DNA of 9,876 nucleotides from Clostridia bacterium. GTDB taxonomy: Bacteria; Bacillota; Clostridia; Oscillospirales; Oscillospiraceae. The notes below the pieces were generated by a model, which did not search any database, was not told the origin of the DNA, and saw only the letters and a program-made list of their open reading frames with translations. Positions 1-6,738 of this stretch are shown in pieces; the stretch's first letter is position 1; the number at the start of each line of letters is the position of its first letter. Location: positions 1 to 9,876 of the forward strand of contig QKDF01000264.1 of NCBI GenBank assembly GCA_003245395.1, given 5' to 3'. Made by a program: the position numbers and the translations under genes.

Positions 1-33
1 GCAAATTCTTTTTACTCGTTTACAAATTTCCTC

Positions 34-61
34 TTGACTTTTTTCCTACTCATGGTAAAAT
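34..61 (+). promoter_or_regulatory. Sigma-A-type promoter of the FAS II operon
   Basis: A -35 element TTGACT (34-39, 5 of 6 match to consensus) and a -10 element TAAAAT (56-61, 5 of 6) are separated by 16 bp. A TG dinucleotide at 53-54 adds an extended -10. Transcription would start near base 68, giving a leader of about 65 nt before acpP. The region is very AT-rich compared with the genes that follow. It is the only convincing promoter upstream of the eleven biosynthetic genes, so it probably drives all of them. The start site is inferred. Confidence 0.8.
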
Positions 62-70
62 TGCTTCAAA

Positions 71-100
71 TATTTTAGTTTAATAATTTTAACTAAAATA
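71..100. promoter_or_regulatory. Perfect 10-bp inverted repeat, probable repressor operator
   Basis: TATTTTAGTT (71-80) and AACTAAAATA (91-100) are exact reverse complements separated by 10 A/T bases. The repeat starts about 10 bp after the -10 element, so it covers the expected transcription start and early leader, where a bound repressor would block initiation or clearance. The half-site AGTTT resembles the half-site of FabT boxes described in lactic acid bacteria (AGTTTGA-type palindromes), but the centre differs. A MarR-family gene lies at the operon's far end and is the natural candidate ligand. An RNA hairpin is possible but would be weak, because the arms are almost all A/U. Confidence 0.6.
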
Positions 101-116
101 AATGAATAAAATAAAT

Positions 117-124
117 AAAAGGAG
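117..124 (+). promoter_or_regulatory. Ribosome binding site of acpP in an A-rich leader
   Basis: AAAAGGAG lies 8 nt before the acpP ATG. It is preceded by an A-rich run of AATAAA-like units (101-120) that should be nearly free of RNA structure. This combination suggests very efficient translation, as expected for an abundant protein such as ACP. Confidence 0.75.
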
Positions 125-132
125 CATCTATT

Positions 133-363
133 ATGGAATTCGAAAAGGTGCGCGATGTCATTGTGGAAACCCTGTCCTGCGAGGCTGACCAGGTAACGCT
201 GGAGGCCCGGCTGACCGAAGATCTGGGCGCTGATTCCCTGGCTTCCGTGGAACTGGTCATGGCGCTGGAAGAGGCCACCGGCGTGGCCATTGATGACAGC
301 GAACTGCCCAACCTGAAGACTGTTGGCGATATCGTAAACTACCTCAACGCCCACAAAAACTGA
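133..363 (+). CDS. acpP: Acyl carrier protein
   Basis: This 76-residue acidic protein carries the growing acyl chain as a thioester on 4'-phosphopantetheine in the cytoplasm. The attachment serine is Ser35 in the motif LGADSL (31-36). Helix II (about 36-51, ASVELVMALEEATGVA) and the acidic IDDSEL segment after it are typical of the family, and the length is standard. One small oddity is that the usual DSLD motif reads DSLA here, so the acidic residue after the DSL is an alanine. The downstream acidic residues Glu40, Glu46 and Glu47 remain. The start is fixed by AAAAGGAG 8 nt upstream. It is the first gene of the operon, but a terminator-like hairpin directly after its stop separates it from accB. 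A role in primary fatty acid synthesis is inferred from the surrounding fab and acc genes. ACPs of other pathways look similar but would not have these neighbours. Confidence 0.97.
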   Translation: MEFEKVRDVIVETLSCEADQVTLEARLTEDLGADSLASVELVMALEEATGVAIDDSELPNLKTVGDIVNYLNAHKN

Positions 364-368
364 TACCG

Positions 369-401
369 GCCCCGCCGGAGAATTCCGGCGGGGCGGTTTT
401 T
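369..401 (+). terminator. Intrinsic terminator or attenuator between acpP and accB
   Basis: GCCCCGCCGGA (369-379) pairs perfectly with TCCGGCGGGGC (384-394) around a 4-nt loop GAAT, and CC (366-367) can pair with GG (395-396) past one bulged G. The stem is followed at once by five T residues (397-401). This is a textbook Rho-independent terminator beginning 5 bp after the acpP stop. No promoter is visible between it and accB, so the downstream genes seem to depend on readthrough. Partial termination would give a short, abundant acpP message. Confidence 0.85.
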
Positions 402-423
402 CGACATGTGAAAGGAATGGACC

Positions 424-849
424 ATGACTAACGAAGAAATCTTTGCGCTGATGGACCGCTTCGAGCGCAGCTCTCTTGCGTCGATGAAGGTCGTCCGGAG
501 CGACTGCTCCGTCGAGCTGAGCCGTGCGTCCGCCTCCCCCGCCCCCGCCCCAGCGGCGGCAGCGGCGGCCCCCGTCTCGGCCCCCACGCAAAGCGTACAG
601 GAAGAAAATTCTCCCTGCATCCGCGCTCCGCTGGTGGGCACGTTTTACGCCGCACCCTCGCCGGATCAGCCGCCTTTTGTGCGGCCGGGTGACCGTGTGG
701 AAAAGGGGCAGGCGGTATGCCTGATCGAGGCCATGAAGATGATGAGTGAAGTCACTGCCCCCTGTGCTTGCATCATCGAGGAGGTTCTGCAGGAAAACGG
801 CGCTCTGCTGTCCTATGACACGCCAATTTTCCGGTATCGGGCGGTGTAA
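424..849 (+). CDS. accB: Biotin carboxyl carrier protein of acetyl-CoA carboxylase
   Basis: This 141-residue protein carries biotin between the biotin carboxylase (AccC) and the carboxyltransferase (AccA/AccD). The C-terminal biotinyl domain (about 63-141) has the motif EAMKMMSE with the biotinylated lysine at Lys105; the usual residue at the Ser108 position is Asn. The segment APLVGTFYAAPSPDQPPFVRPG (68-89) includes the thumb insertion that marks AccB rather than other biotin or lipoyl domains. Residues 35-55 form an Ala/Pro-rich flexible linker, and 1-32 are the short N-terminal domain. AAAGGA ends 7 nt before the ATG and supports this start. The gene follows the acpP hairpin and lies 2 nt upstream of accC, which fits the stable AccB-AccC complex. 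It needs a biotin-protein ligase encoded elsewhere. Confidence 0.96.
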   Translation: MTNEEIFALMDRFERSSLASMKVVRSDCSVELSRASASPAPAPAAAAAAPVSAPTQSVQEENSPCIRAPLVGTFYAAPSPDQPPFVRPGDRVEKGQAVCLIEAMKMMSEVTAPCACIIEEVLQENGALLSYDTPIFRYRAV

Positions 850-851
850 GC

Positions 852-2240
852 ATGTTCAAACGCATTTTGATTGCCAACCGGGGTGAAATCGCTCTGCGGA
901 TTCTGCGGGCCTGCCGGGAGATGGAGATCGAAACCGTAGCGGTCTATTCCACCGCCGATGCCGATGCTCTGTCCGTCCAATTGGCCACCCATGCGGTTTG
1001 CATCGGGCCCGCCCGGGCTGCCGACAGCTATCTCAACCAGCGTGCGATCCTCACGGCGGCCCTTGCCACGGGCTGTGATGCGGTCCATCCCGGCTACGGA
1101 TTTCTGTCGGAAAACGCGGAGTTTGCCGACGCCTGCCGCCAGGCGGGGCTTGCTTTTATCGGCCCCTCGGGAGACACCATCCGCCGGGCGGGCAGCAAGG
1201 CTACGGCCTGCGCTCTGATGCGCCGCGCGGGTGTTCCCACCGTTCCCGGCTCCGACGGCCCCGTGGCAGATGCCGATACGGCGCTGGGGATTGCGGAGCA
1301 GGTGGGCTATCCTGTGCTGCTCAAAGCCTCTGCCGGCGGCGGTGGCCGTGGTATCCGCCGGGTCAATGAACCGGCGGAACTGCCTGCGGCTTTTGAACAA
1401 GCCAGCGCGGAAGCCTCCGCCTGCTTCGGCGACGGCCAGATGTATCTGGAAAAGTTCATTGTGGACCCCAGACACATCGAATTTCAAATCTTAGCGGACG
1501 CCCACGGAAACACCCTTCATCTGGGAGATCGGGACTGTTCCGTTCAGCGCCGAAACCAGAAGCTGATTGAAGAGGCCCCCGCCCGGGTTCTCACACCCGC
1601 TCTGCGGGAGGAGATGGGCGCCGCGGCAGTCCGGGCCGCCCAGGCGGTCGAATACGAAAACGCCGGAACGGTGGAGTTTCTGCTGGACCGGGACGGGCGA
1701 TTCTATTTTATGGAGATGAACACCCGCATTCAGGTGGAACACGGCATTACGGAGATGATCACCGGGATCGATCTGGTTCGGGAGCAGATCCGCATTGCGG
1801 CGGGCCTGCCTCTGTCCAGACGACAGGAGGATATTGTCCTCACAGGCCACGCCATTGAGTGCCGTGTCAATGCGGAGGACCCCGCAGCCAATTTCCGGCC
1901 CTGCCCCGGCACCGCCTCTTTCGTCCACTTCCCCGGCGGGTGCGGCGTCCGGGTGGACTCGGGACTGTACAGCGGCTGCACGCTGCCGCCTTATTATGAC
2001 TCCCTTGCGGCAAAAATTCTGACCTGGGCTCCCACCCGGCTGGAAGCGATCCGCCGGATGCGGCGCGCGTTGGAGGAACTGACTATCGAGGGTTTCTCCA
2101 CCAACGCGGAGCTGTCCCATTTGGTCTTGTATCACCCCGACTATGTGCGGGGTGCCTGCACCACCGCTTTTCTGGAAACTCATTTGGAAGAACTGGTGGG
2201 CTGGAGCCGCAAAGTCAGTGAAGGGGAGAGCAGTGTATGA
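852..2240 (+). CDS. accC: Biotin carboxylase subunit of acetyl-CoA carboxylase
   Basis: This 462-residue ATP-grasp enzyme carboxylates the biotin of AccB using ATP and bicarbonate. The N-terminal domain opens with KRILIANRGEIALRI and contains HPGYGFLSENAEFA. The glycine-rich ATP loop KASAGGGGRG begins at Lys158. The RRNQKLIEEAPA segment carries catalytic-type Lys237. MEMNTRIQVEH contains Arg292 and Glu296, and ECRVNAEDP contains Arg338, matching the E. coli active-site positions. The usual HPVTEM reads HGITEM, a variation I do not regard as damaging. The length is normal for a stand-alone AccC (about 450), so this is not a fused acyl-CoA or pyruvate carboxylase. It starts 2 nt after the accB stop with only a poor GGCGGTG-like Shine-Dalgarno sequence, so translation is probably coupled to accB. 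Its stop overlaps the accD start as ATGA. Confidence 0.97.
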   Translation: MFKRILIANRGEIALRILRACREMEIETVAVYSTADADALSVQLATHAVCIGPARAADSYLNQRAILTAALATGCDAVHPGYGFLSENAEFADACRQAGLAFIGPSGDTIRRAGSKATACALMRRAGVPTVPGSDGPVADADTALGIAEQVGYPVLLKASAGGGGRGIRRVNEPAELPAAFEQASAEASACFGDGQMYLEKFIVDPRHIEFQILADAHGNTLHLGDRDCSVQRRNQKLIEEAPARVLTPALREEMGAAAVRAAQAVEYENAGTVEFLLDRDGRFYFMEMNTRIQVEHGITEMITGIDLVREQIRIAAGLPLSRRQEDIVLTGHAIECRVNAEDPAANFRPCPGTASFVHFPGGCGVRVDSGLYSGCTLPPYYDSLAAKILTWAPTRLEAIRRMRRALEELTIEGFSTNAELSHLVLYHPDYVRGACTTAFLETHLEELVGWSRKVSEGESSV

Positions 2241-3094
2241 ATGACATCTTCGCAAGACGGCGGCAAAAGCTGCTGGCCATGAAGGCTTTTCGGGACAGAC
2301 AGACCCATCCTGACGCACTGGGCGAGGCCTGCCCGCACTGCGGTGCAAGCAGTAGCCGAAAAGCCCTTTCCGCCGCGCTGTATGTGTGTCCCCGCTGCGG
2401 GCACCACTTCCCCATCGGCGCCTATTACCGCCTGAGCATTCTGCTGGACCCCGGTTCCTTCCGTGAGCTGGGCAATCGGTCGGCTGTCTTTGATCCGCTC
2501 CAGTTTCCCGGCTATCGGAAAAAGCTGGAGACGGCGCAGCGCATGACCGGGCTGTCTGAGGCCGTGGTCATCGCCACCGGGTCCATTGACGGGCACAAAG
2601 CCGTGTTGGGCGTGCTGGACAATCGTTTTCTCATGGGCAGCATGAGCGCCGAGGTGGGAGAGCGGGTCACAACGGCCATTGAAACCGCAGCCCGGCAAAA
2701 ACTGCCGCTGATTCTCTTTTCCGCCAGCGGCGGAGCCCGCATGCAGGAGGGAATCCTCTCCCTGATGCAGATGGCAAAAACCAGCGCCGCACTGGCACGG
2801 CTGGATGAGAAGGGCGGACTTTATATCTCCGTTCTCACCGATCCCACCACCGGCGGCGTAACGGCCAGCTTTGCTTCATTGGGGGACATCATTCTGGCGG
2901 AGCCGGGGGCTCTGATCGGATTTGCCGGCCCCCGGGTCATTCAGCAGACTATCGGCCAGTCCCTCCCCGAGGGCTTCCAGCGCGCCGAGTTCCAGATGGA
3001 GCATGGGTTTGTGGACGCGATTGTCCCCCGGGATCGTCTGCGTGCTACCCTGGCACAGCTGCTGGAACTGCACAGCAAAGGAGGACGCATATGA
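2237..3094 (+). CDS. accD: Acetyl-CoA carboxylase carboxyltransferase, beta subunit
   Basis: This 285-residue protein pairs with AccA to transfer the carboxyl group from biotin to acetyl-CoA, giving malonyl-CoA. An N-terminal zinc ribbon is clear: Cys32-x2-Cys35 and Cys51-x2-Cys54 (CPHC, CPRC). The crotonase-like carboxyltransferase core follows, with SASGGARMQEG, TDPTTGGVTASFA and EPGALIGFAGPRVIQQTIG, all diagnostic of AccD. Length is normal for the family. AAGGGGAG (2221-2228) lies 8 nt before the ATG, and the start overlaps the accC stop as ATGA, so both signals agree on this start. The gene is in turn overlapped by accA, consistent with equimolar synthesis of the alpha2-beta2 enzyme. Confidence 0.97.
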   Translation: MNDIFARRRQKLLAMKAFRDRQTHPDALGEACPHCGASSSRKALSAALYVCPRCGHHFPIGAYYRLSILLDPGSFRELGNRSAVFDPLQFPGYRKKLETAQRMTGLSEAVVIATGSIDGHKAVLGVLDNRFLMGSMSAEVGERVTTAIETAARQKLPLILFSASGGARMQEGILSLMQMAKTSAALARLDEKGGLYISVLTDPTTGGVTASFASLGDIILAEPGALIGFAGPRVIQQTIGQSLPEGFQRAEFQMEHGFVDAIVPRDRLRATLAQLLELHSKGGRI

Positions 3095-3915
3095 GCGAAC
3101 CGCTTTCCCCGTCAGAGCGGGTGGCTGTTGCCCGCAATCCCGGGCGGCCCAATATCCCGGATTTTATCAGCGCACTGTTCACCGACTTTTTTGAGCAGCG
3201 GGGTGATCGCCTGTGCGGCGAAGACGCCGGTATCTTAGGCGGCATCGCCCGATTCCACGGGCGGCCCGTCACCGTACTGGGCACCCGGAAGGGCAAGACA
3301 CTGGAAGAAAACCTGGCCTGTAATTTCGGAATGCCCTCTCCCGAGGGCTATCGCAAAGCCCTGCGGCTGATGCGGCAGGCAGAAAAGTTCCGCCGTCCGG
3401 TTCTCACCTTCATTGACACCCCCGGCGCATATCCCGGCCTGGAGGCCGAAGCCCGCGGACAGGGTGAGGCCATCGCCCGCAACCTGCTGGAGATGAGCCG
3501 CCTGACCGTCCCCGTGGTTGCCATTGTCACCGGAGAAGGCAACAGCGGCGGCGCCTTGGCTCTGGGCGTGGCGGATCGGGTGTTGATGCTGGAAAACGCG
3601 GTGTACTCCATTTTGTCCCCCGAGGGCTTTGCGTCGATTCTCTGGAAAGACGCGGGGCGCAGTGCGGAAGCCTGCGGTCTGATGAAGCTCACCGCCCCGG
3701 ACTTAAAGCGTCTGGGCGTCATTGACGAAATTGTACCGGAGCCTGCGGGCGGCGCCCATCTTGCGCCGGAAATTGCCTTTGCCCAGCTGGATCAGGCGCT
3801 GGTACGCTGTCTTACACAGCTCTCGAAACCAAGCGGCGCAGCACTGACCGCCGCCCGCTATCAGAAATTTCGGCAGATGGGCACCGTTCCCATCCCCGGC
3901 AAGGAGGAACCATGA
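3091..3915 (+). CDS. accA: Acetyl-CoA carboxylase carboxyltransferase, alpha subunit
   Basis: This 274-residue partner of AccD completes the acetyl-CoA carboxyltransferase. Family hallmarks are GRPNIPDFISALFTDFFEQRGDR near the N-terminus (about 18-40), DTPGAYPGLEAEARGQGEAIARNL (about 109-132), GEGNSGGALALG, and the SPEGFASILWKD segment. It is shorter than the 319-residue E. coli protein, mainly because it lacks most of the N-terminal helical extension; shorter versions are common in Firmicutes. A perfect AAAGGAGG (3077-3084) ends 6 nt before the ATG, and the start overlaps the accD stop as ATGA. The C-terminus overlaps fabH in the same way. No active-site loss is visible. Confidence 0.97.
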   Translation: MSEPLSPSERVAVARNPGRPNIPDFISALFTDFFEQRGDRLCGEDAGILGGIARFHGRPVTVLGTRKGKTLEENLACNFGMPSPEGYRKALRLMRQAEKFRRPVLTFIDTPGAYPGLEAEARGQGEAIARNLLEMSRLTVPVVAIVTGEGNSGGALALGVADRVLMLENAVYSILSPEGFASILWKDAGRSAEACGLMKLTAPDLKRLGVIDEIVPEPAGGAHLAPEIAFAQLDQALVRCLTQLSKPSGAALTAARYQKFRQMGTVPIPGKEEP

Positions 3916-4859
3916 GCGGAATCAAGCTGCGGGGCACCGGGCACTGTGCCCCTGAACGAATCATGACCAATACGGACATGACCAAAATCGTGGACACCAA
4001 TGAAGAGTGGATTCTCTCCCGTACCGGTATCGAGACCCGACATCATGTCACGGGGGAACGCCACCTGGATCTGTGTGTCGGCGCAGCAAAAATGGCTTTG
4101 GAACATGCGGGTATCTCTCCGGATCAGATCGGTGCCTGTGTGGTCGCTACTTTGACCCCGGACGATCTGGTACCTTCCGCCGCCTGTGCTCTGCAGCGGG
4201 AACTGGGGCTGCCGGGGGATATCCCCTGTTTTGATCTCAATGCCGCCTGTACCGGATTTCTCTTTGCCCTGCACACCATGGAGTGCCTGCTGGCCGCCTC
4301 TCCCCGAAAGTTCGGCCTGGTGCTGGGGTGCGATGTGCTCTCCCGGATCATCAACTGGTCTGACCGGTCCACCTGTATCCTGTTCGGAGACGGCGCCGGC
4401 GCGGCGGTGGTGGAGTGGAACGAATCCTTTGAAACCATCCATGCCCAGCTGGGCTGCCAGGGCGACGACCAGATCCTGCACGTGGGCGGCGTGGGTCACG
4501 ACCGAACCTCCGTCCTCTCCATGGACGGGCAGAAAGTTTTCAAATTTGCCGTGGAAGCCGTGCCCCGCTGCATCGATCAGGTGCTCACGGCCTCTGACCG
4601 CTCCATTGACGACGTGGACTTTTTCGTGTTCCATCAGGCCAATGCCCGCATCATCGATCTGGCGGTGCGGAAATACCACATTCCTCCGGAAAAATACTAT
4701 AAAAACATCAGCGAATACGGCAACACTTCCGCCGCCAGCATCCCCATTGTGCTCAGCGAACTGTATCAGCTGGGCAAGATCGGCCCCGGCAGCCGGGTGC
4801 TGTGCGTGGGCTTCGGCGGCGGCCTGACCTGGGGCGGCGCGCTGATGGAATTTGCGTAA
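3912..4859 (+). CDS. fabH: Beta-ketoacyl-ACP synthase III
   Basis: This 315-residue thiolase-fold enzyme starts fatty acid synthesis by condensing an acyl-CoA primer with malonyl-ACP. The Cys-His-Asn triad is intact: Cys113 in NAACTGF, His241 in FHQAN and Asn271 in EYGNTSAAS. Further hallmarks are NEEWILSRTGIETRH (30-44), LFGDGAGAAV (157-166) and the C-terminal GFGGGLTWGGAL. Primer preference (acetyl or branched acyl-CoA) cannot be judged from the sequence. AAGGAGG (3901-3907) precedes the ATG, which overlaps the accA stop as ATGA. Position directly after the four acc genes links malonyl-CoA supply with initiation. Polyketide KAS III homologues are possible in principle, but the full FAS II context argues against them. 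Confidence 0.96.
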   Translation: MSGIKLRGTGHCAPERIMTNTDMTKIVDTNEEWILSRTGIETRHHVTGERHLDLCVGAAKMALEHAGISPDQIGACVVATLTPDDLVPSAACALQRELGLPGDIPCFDLNAACTGFLFALHTMECLLAASPRKFGLVLGCDVLSRIINWSDRSTCILFGDGAGAAVVEWNESFETIHAQLGCQGDDQILHVGGVGHDRTSVLSMDGQKVFKFAVEAVPRCIDQVLTASDRSIDDVDFFVFHQANARIIDLAVRKYHIPPEKYYKNISEYGNTSAASIPIVLSELYQLGKIGPGSRVLCVGFGGGLTWGGALMEFA

Positions 4860-4863
4860 GGAG
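4858..4863 (+). promoter_or_regulatory. Ribosome binding site that fixes the fabK start
   Basis: AAGGAG overlaps the fabH stop codon and lies 7 nt before the ATG at 4871. It selects that start over an in-frame ATG at 4802, which would lie inside fabH and add 23 residues unlike any FabK. Confidence 0.8.
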
Positions 4864-4870
4864 CGAAGAC

Positions 4871-5806
4871 ATGAAATTAAATGAACTGCTGGGAACCGAA
4901 TTTCCCTTCATTCAGGGCGGCATGGCCAACATCGCCACCGGCGAGTTCGCCGCCGCCAACAGCAATGCCGGCGCCCTGGGCGTGATTGCCACCGGAGGGA
5001 TGCTGGATGCGGAACTGCTGCGCACCCAGATTCGTATCTGCCGGGAACACACCGACAAGCCTTTCGGCGTGAACCTGATGCTGATGAATCCCTGCGCAGA
5101 CGAGATGGCAAAGATCATTGTGGAGGAAGGCGTGTCGGTGGTGACCACCGGAGCGGGAAACCCCGGCAAGTACATTCCCGCCTGGAAGGACGCGGGCGTG
5201 AAGATTCTGCCCGTGGTGGCTGCTGCCGTTCTGGCAAAGCGTCTGGTCCGACAGGGTGTGGATGCCGTGATCGCCGAAGGCACCGAAAGCGGCGGCCATG
5301 TGGGTGAGATGACCACCATGGCGCTGGTGCCTCAGGTGGTGGATGCGGTGGACGTGCCCGTGGTTGCTGCCGGCGGCATTGCCGACGGCCGGCAGTTGAC
5401 GGCTGCTTTCGCTCTGGGCGCCTGCGGTGCGCAGGTGGGAACCTGTCTGCTGGTGAGCCGGGAGTGCCCCATCCACGACAATTACAAGCAGGCTCTGCTG
5501 GCGGCGCGGGACTCCGACACCACGGTGACCGGCCGAAGCATCGGCGCGCCGGTGCGCATCCTGAAGAACAAAATGTCGCGGCAATATTTGGCACTGGAGA
5601 AGCAGGGCGCCTCTCTGGAGGAGCTGGAACACTATACCCTGGGCTCTTTGCGCCGGGCGGTTTTCGACGGCGACATCGACAACGGCAGCCTGATGGCGGG
5701 TCAGGTGGCCGGTCAGCTGCGCGAAATCAAACCGCTGCGGCAGATTTACGAAGATTTGTTGGCCGGATATCAGACGCGGCTGGATGAATTGGTGGCGGCA
5801 CGATGA
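4871..5806 (+). CDS. fabK: Enoyl-ACP reductase II (FMN-dependent)
   Basis: This 311-residue TIM-barrel flavoprotein of the nitronate monooxygenase/FabK family performs the last reduction of each elongation cycle. Recognisable segments are PFIQGGMANIATGEFAAANSNAGALGVI at the N-terminus, KPFGVNLMLMNP, VVTTGAGNPGKY (90-101), EGTESGGHVGE with His143 matching the catalytic histidine of pneumococcal FabK (His144), AAGGIADG, and GSLMAGQVAG near the C-terminus. It is unrelated to the short-chain dehydrogenase FabI and, as in other FabK enzymes, is expected to be insensitive to triclosan. The start at 4871 matches the family N-terminus and has AAGGAG 7 nt upstream. It overlaps fabD by ATGA. A nitronate monooxygenase is the main alternative by fold, but the motifs and context favour FabK. 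Confidence 0.95.
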   Translation: MKLNELLGTEFPFIQGGMANIATGEFAAANSNAGALGVIATGGMLDAELLRTQIRICREHTDKPFGVNLMLMNPCADEMAKIIVEEGVSVVTTGAGNPGKYIPAWKDAGVKILPVVAAAVLAKRLVRQGVDAVIAEGTESGGHVGEMTTMALVPQVVDAVDVPVVAAGGIADGRQLTAAFALGACGAQVGTCLLVSRECPIHDNYKQALLAARDSDTTVTGRSIGAPVRILKNKMSRQYLALEKQGASLEELEHYTLGSLRRAVFDGDIDNGSLMAGQVAGQLREIKPLRQIYEDLLAGYQTRLDELVAAR

Positions 5807-6738
5807 AACTTGGATTTTTGTATGCCGGTCAGGGGTCTCAGCACCCCGGCATGGGCGCCGATCTGTACGAAGCCTATCCCGCCTTCCGGGCGGTTTTGGA
5901 CAAGGCCGACGCGGGCTTTGATGTAAAGTCCGTCTGCTTTGCAGACCCCGATGGGCTGCTGGATCATACGGAGTATACTCAGCCCTGCATGGTGGCCTTT
6001 GCCGTTGGTCTGACGGCTGTTCTGCGTGAAAAGGGCATTGTTCCCTCCACAGCCGCCGGGCTGTCGCTGGGCGAATACTCCGCCCTGTGCGCCGCGGGCG
6101 TGTTCGACGGTGAAACGGCGATCCGGCTGGCGGCCTTCCGGGGCCGGGCCATGGCCAAAGCCGCCGAGGGCATCCCCTGTGCTATGATGGCCGTATTGGG
6201 ACTTGATCGGGAACCGCTTCTGGACGCCTGCCGGGAAGCCTCGGCTCTGGGCGTGGTGGAGGCCTGCAACTTCAACTGCCCCGGCCAGATTGTCATCGGC
6301 GGTGAAACCGCCGCTGTGGAGCGTGCCGCCGCGCTGGCAAAAGAAAAAGGCGCCAAGCGGTGTATGCCTCTGCGGGTCAGCGGGCCGTTTCATACCTCCC
6401 TGCTCAAGCCCGCCGGCGACGCTCTGCGGGACTATTTCGCGGGAATGGAATTCGCCGCGCCCTCTATCCCGGTCCTGTTTAATTGCCTGGGCGGCCCCAT
6501 GGGCGAAGGCGACACGATTCCCGCCCTTCTGGAACGTCAGGTACAAAGCAGCGTCTATATGGAGGACTGTATCCGTGCCATGGCCGGACTGGGCGTGGAT
6601 GCCGTTGTGGAAATCGGGCCAGGCAAAGCCTTGTCCGGATTCGTCCGCAAGACAGTTCCGGAGCTGCCCGTATTCACTGTGGAAACCGCGGCAGAAGCAG
6701 AAGCCCTGCCGGAGCTTTTGAAAGGAGTGTGTAGCTGA
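5803..6738 (+). CDS. fabD: Malonyl-CoA:ACP transacylase
   Basis: This 311-residue enzyme moves malonyl from CoA to ACP, supplying FabH and FabF. It shows the N-terminal GQGSQ (9-13), nucleophile Ser88 in GLSLGEYSAL, Arg113 in AFRGRAM for binding the malonyl carboxylate, ACNFNCPGQIVIGG (154-167), and catalytic His197 in VSGPFHTSLL. The classic GHSLGE reads GLSLGE; the serine and its oxyanion loop are kept, so activity is expected. Length is normal. The start overlaps the fabK stop as ATGA and has only a weak GGTGGCGG-like ribosome site, so translation probably depends on ribosomes finishing fabK. The stop overlaps the fabG start by one base (TGATG). Confidence 0.96.
   Translation: MKLGFLYAGQGSQHPGMGADLYEAYPAFRAVLDKADAGFDVKSVCFADPDGLLDHTEYTQPCMVAFAVGLTAVLREKGIVPSTAAGLSLGEYSALCAAGVFDGETAIRLAAFRGRAMAKAAEGIPCAMMAVLGLDREPLLDACREASALGVVEACNFNCPGQIVIGGETAAVERAAALAKEKGAKRCMPLRVSGPFHTSLLKPAGDALRDYFAGMEFAAPSIPVLFNCLGGPMGEGDTIPALLERQVQSSVYMEDCIRAMAGLGVDAVVEIGPGKALSGFVRKTVPELPVFTVETAAEAEALPELLKGVCS

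Noticed and set aside
1725..1757. HGITEM in place of the usual HPVTEM in AccC
   Set aside because: The catalytic Arg292, Glu296 and Arg338 are all present, and this loop varies among biotin-dependent carboxylases, so it is not evidence of altered function.
3861..4679. A 272-codon - strand open frame opposite fabH, and similar ones at 813-1487, 1491-2348, 4877-5632 and 5770-6546
   Set aside because: All lie wholly or mostly opposite well-supported genes, have low-complexity products rich in Gly, His, Gln and Arg, and have no gene-like arrangement.
4802..4870. An upstream in-frame start for fabK
   Set aside because: It would read through the end of fabH in another frame and add 23 arginine-rich residues foreign to FabK. 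AAGGAG before 4871 sets the true start.
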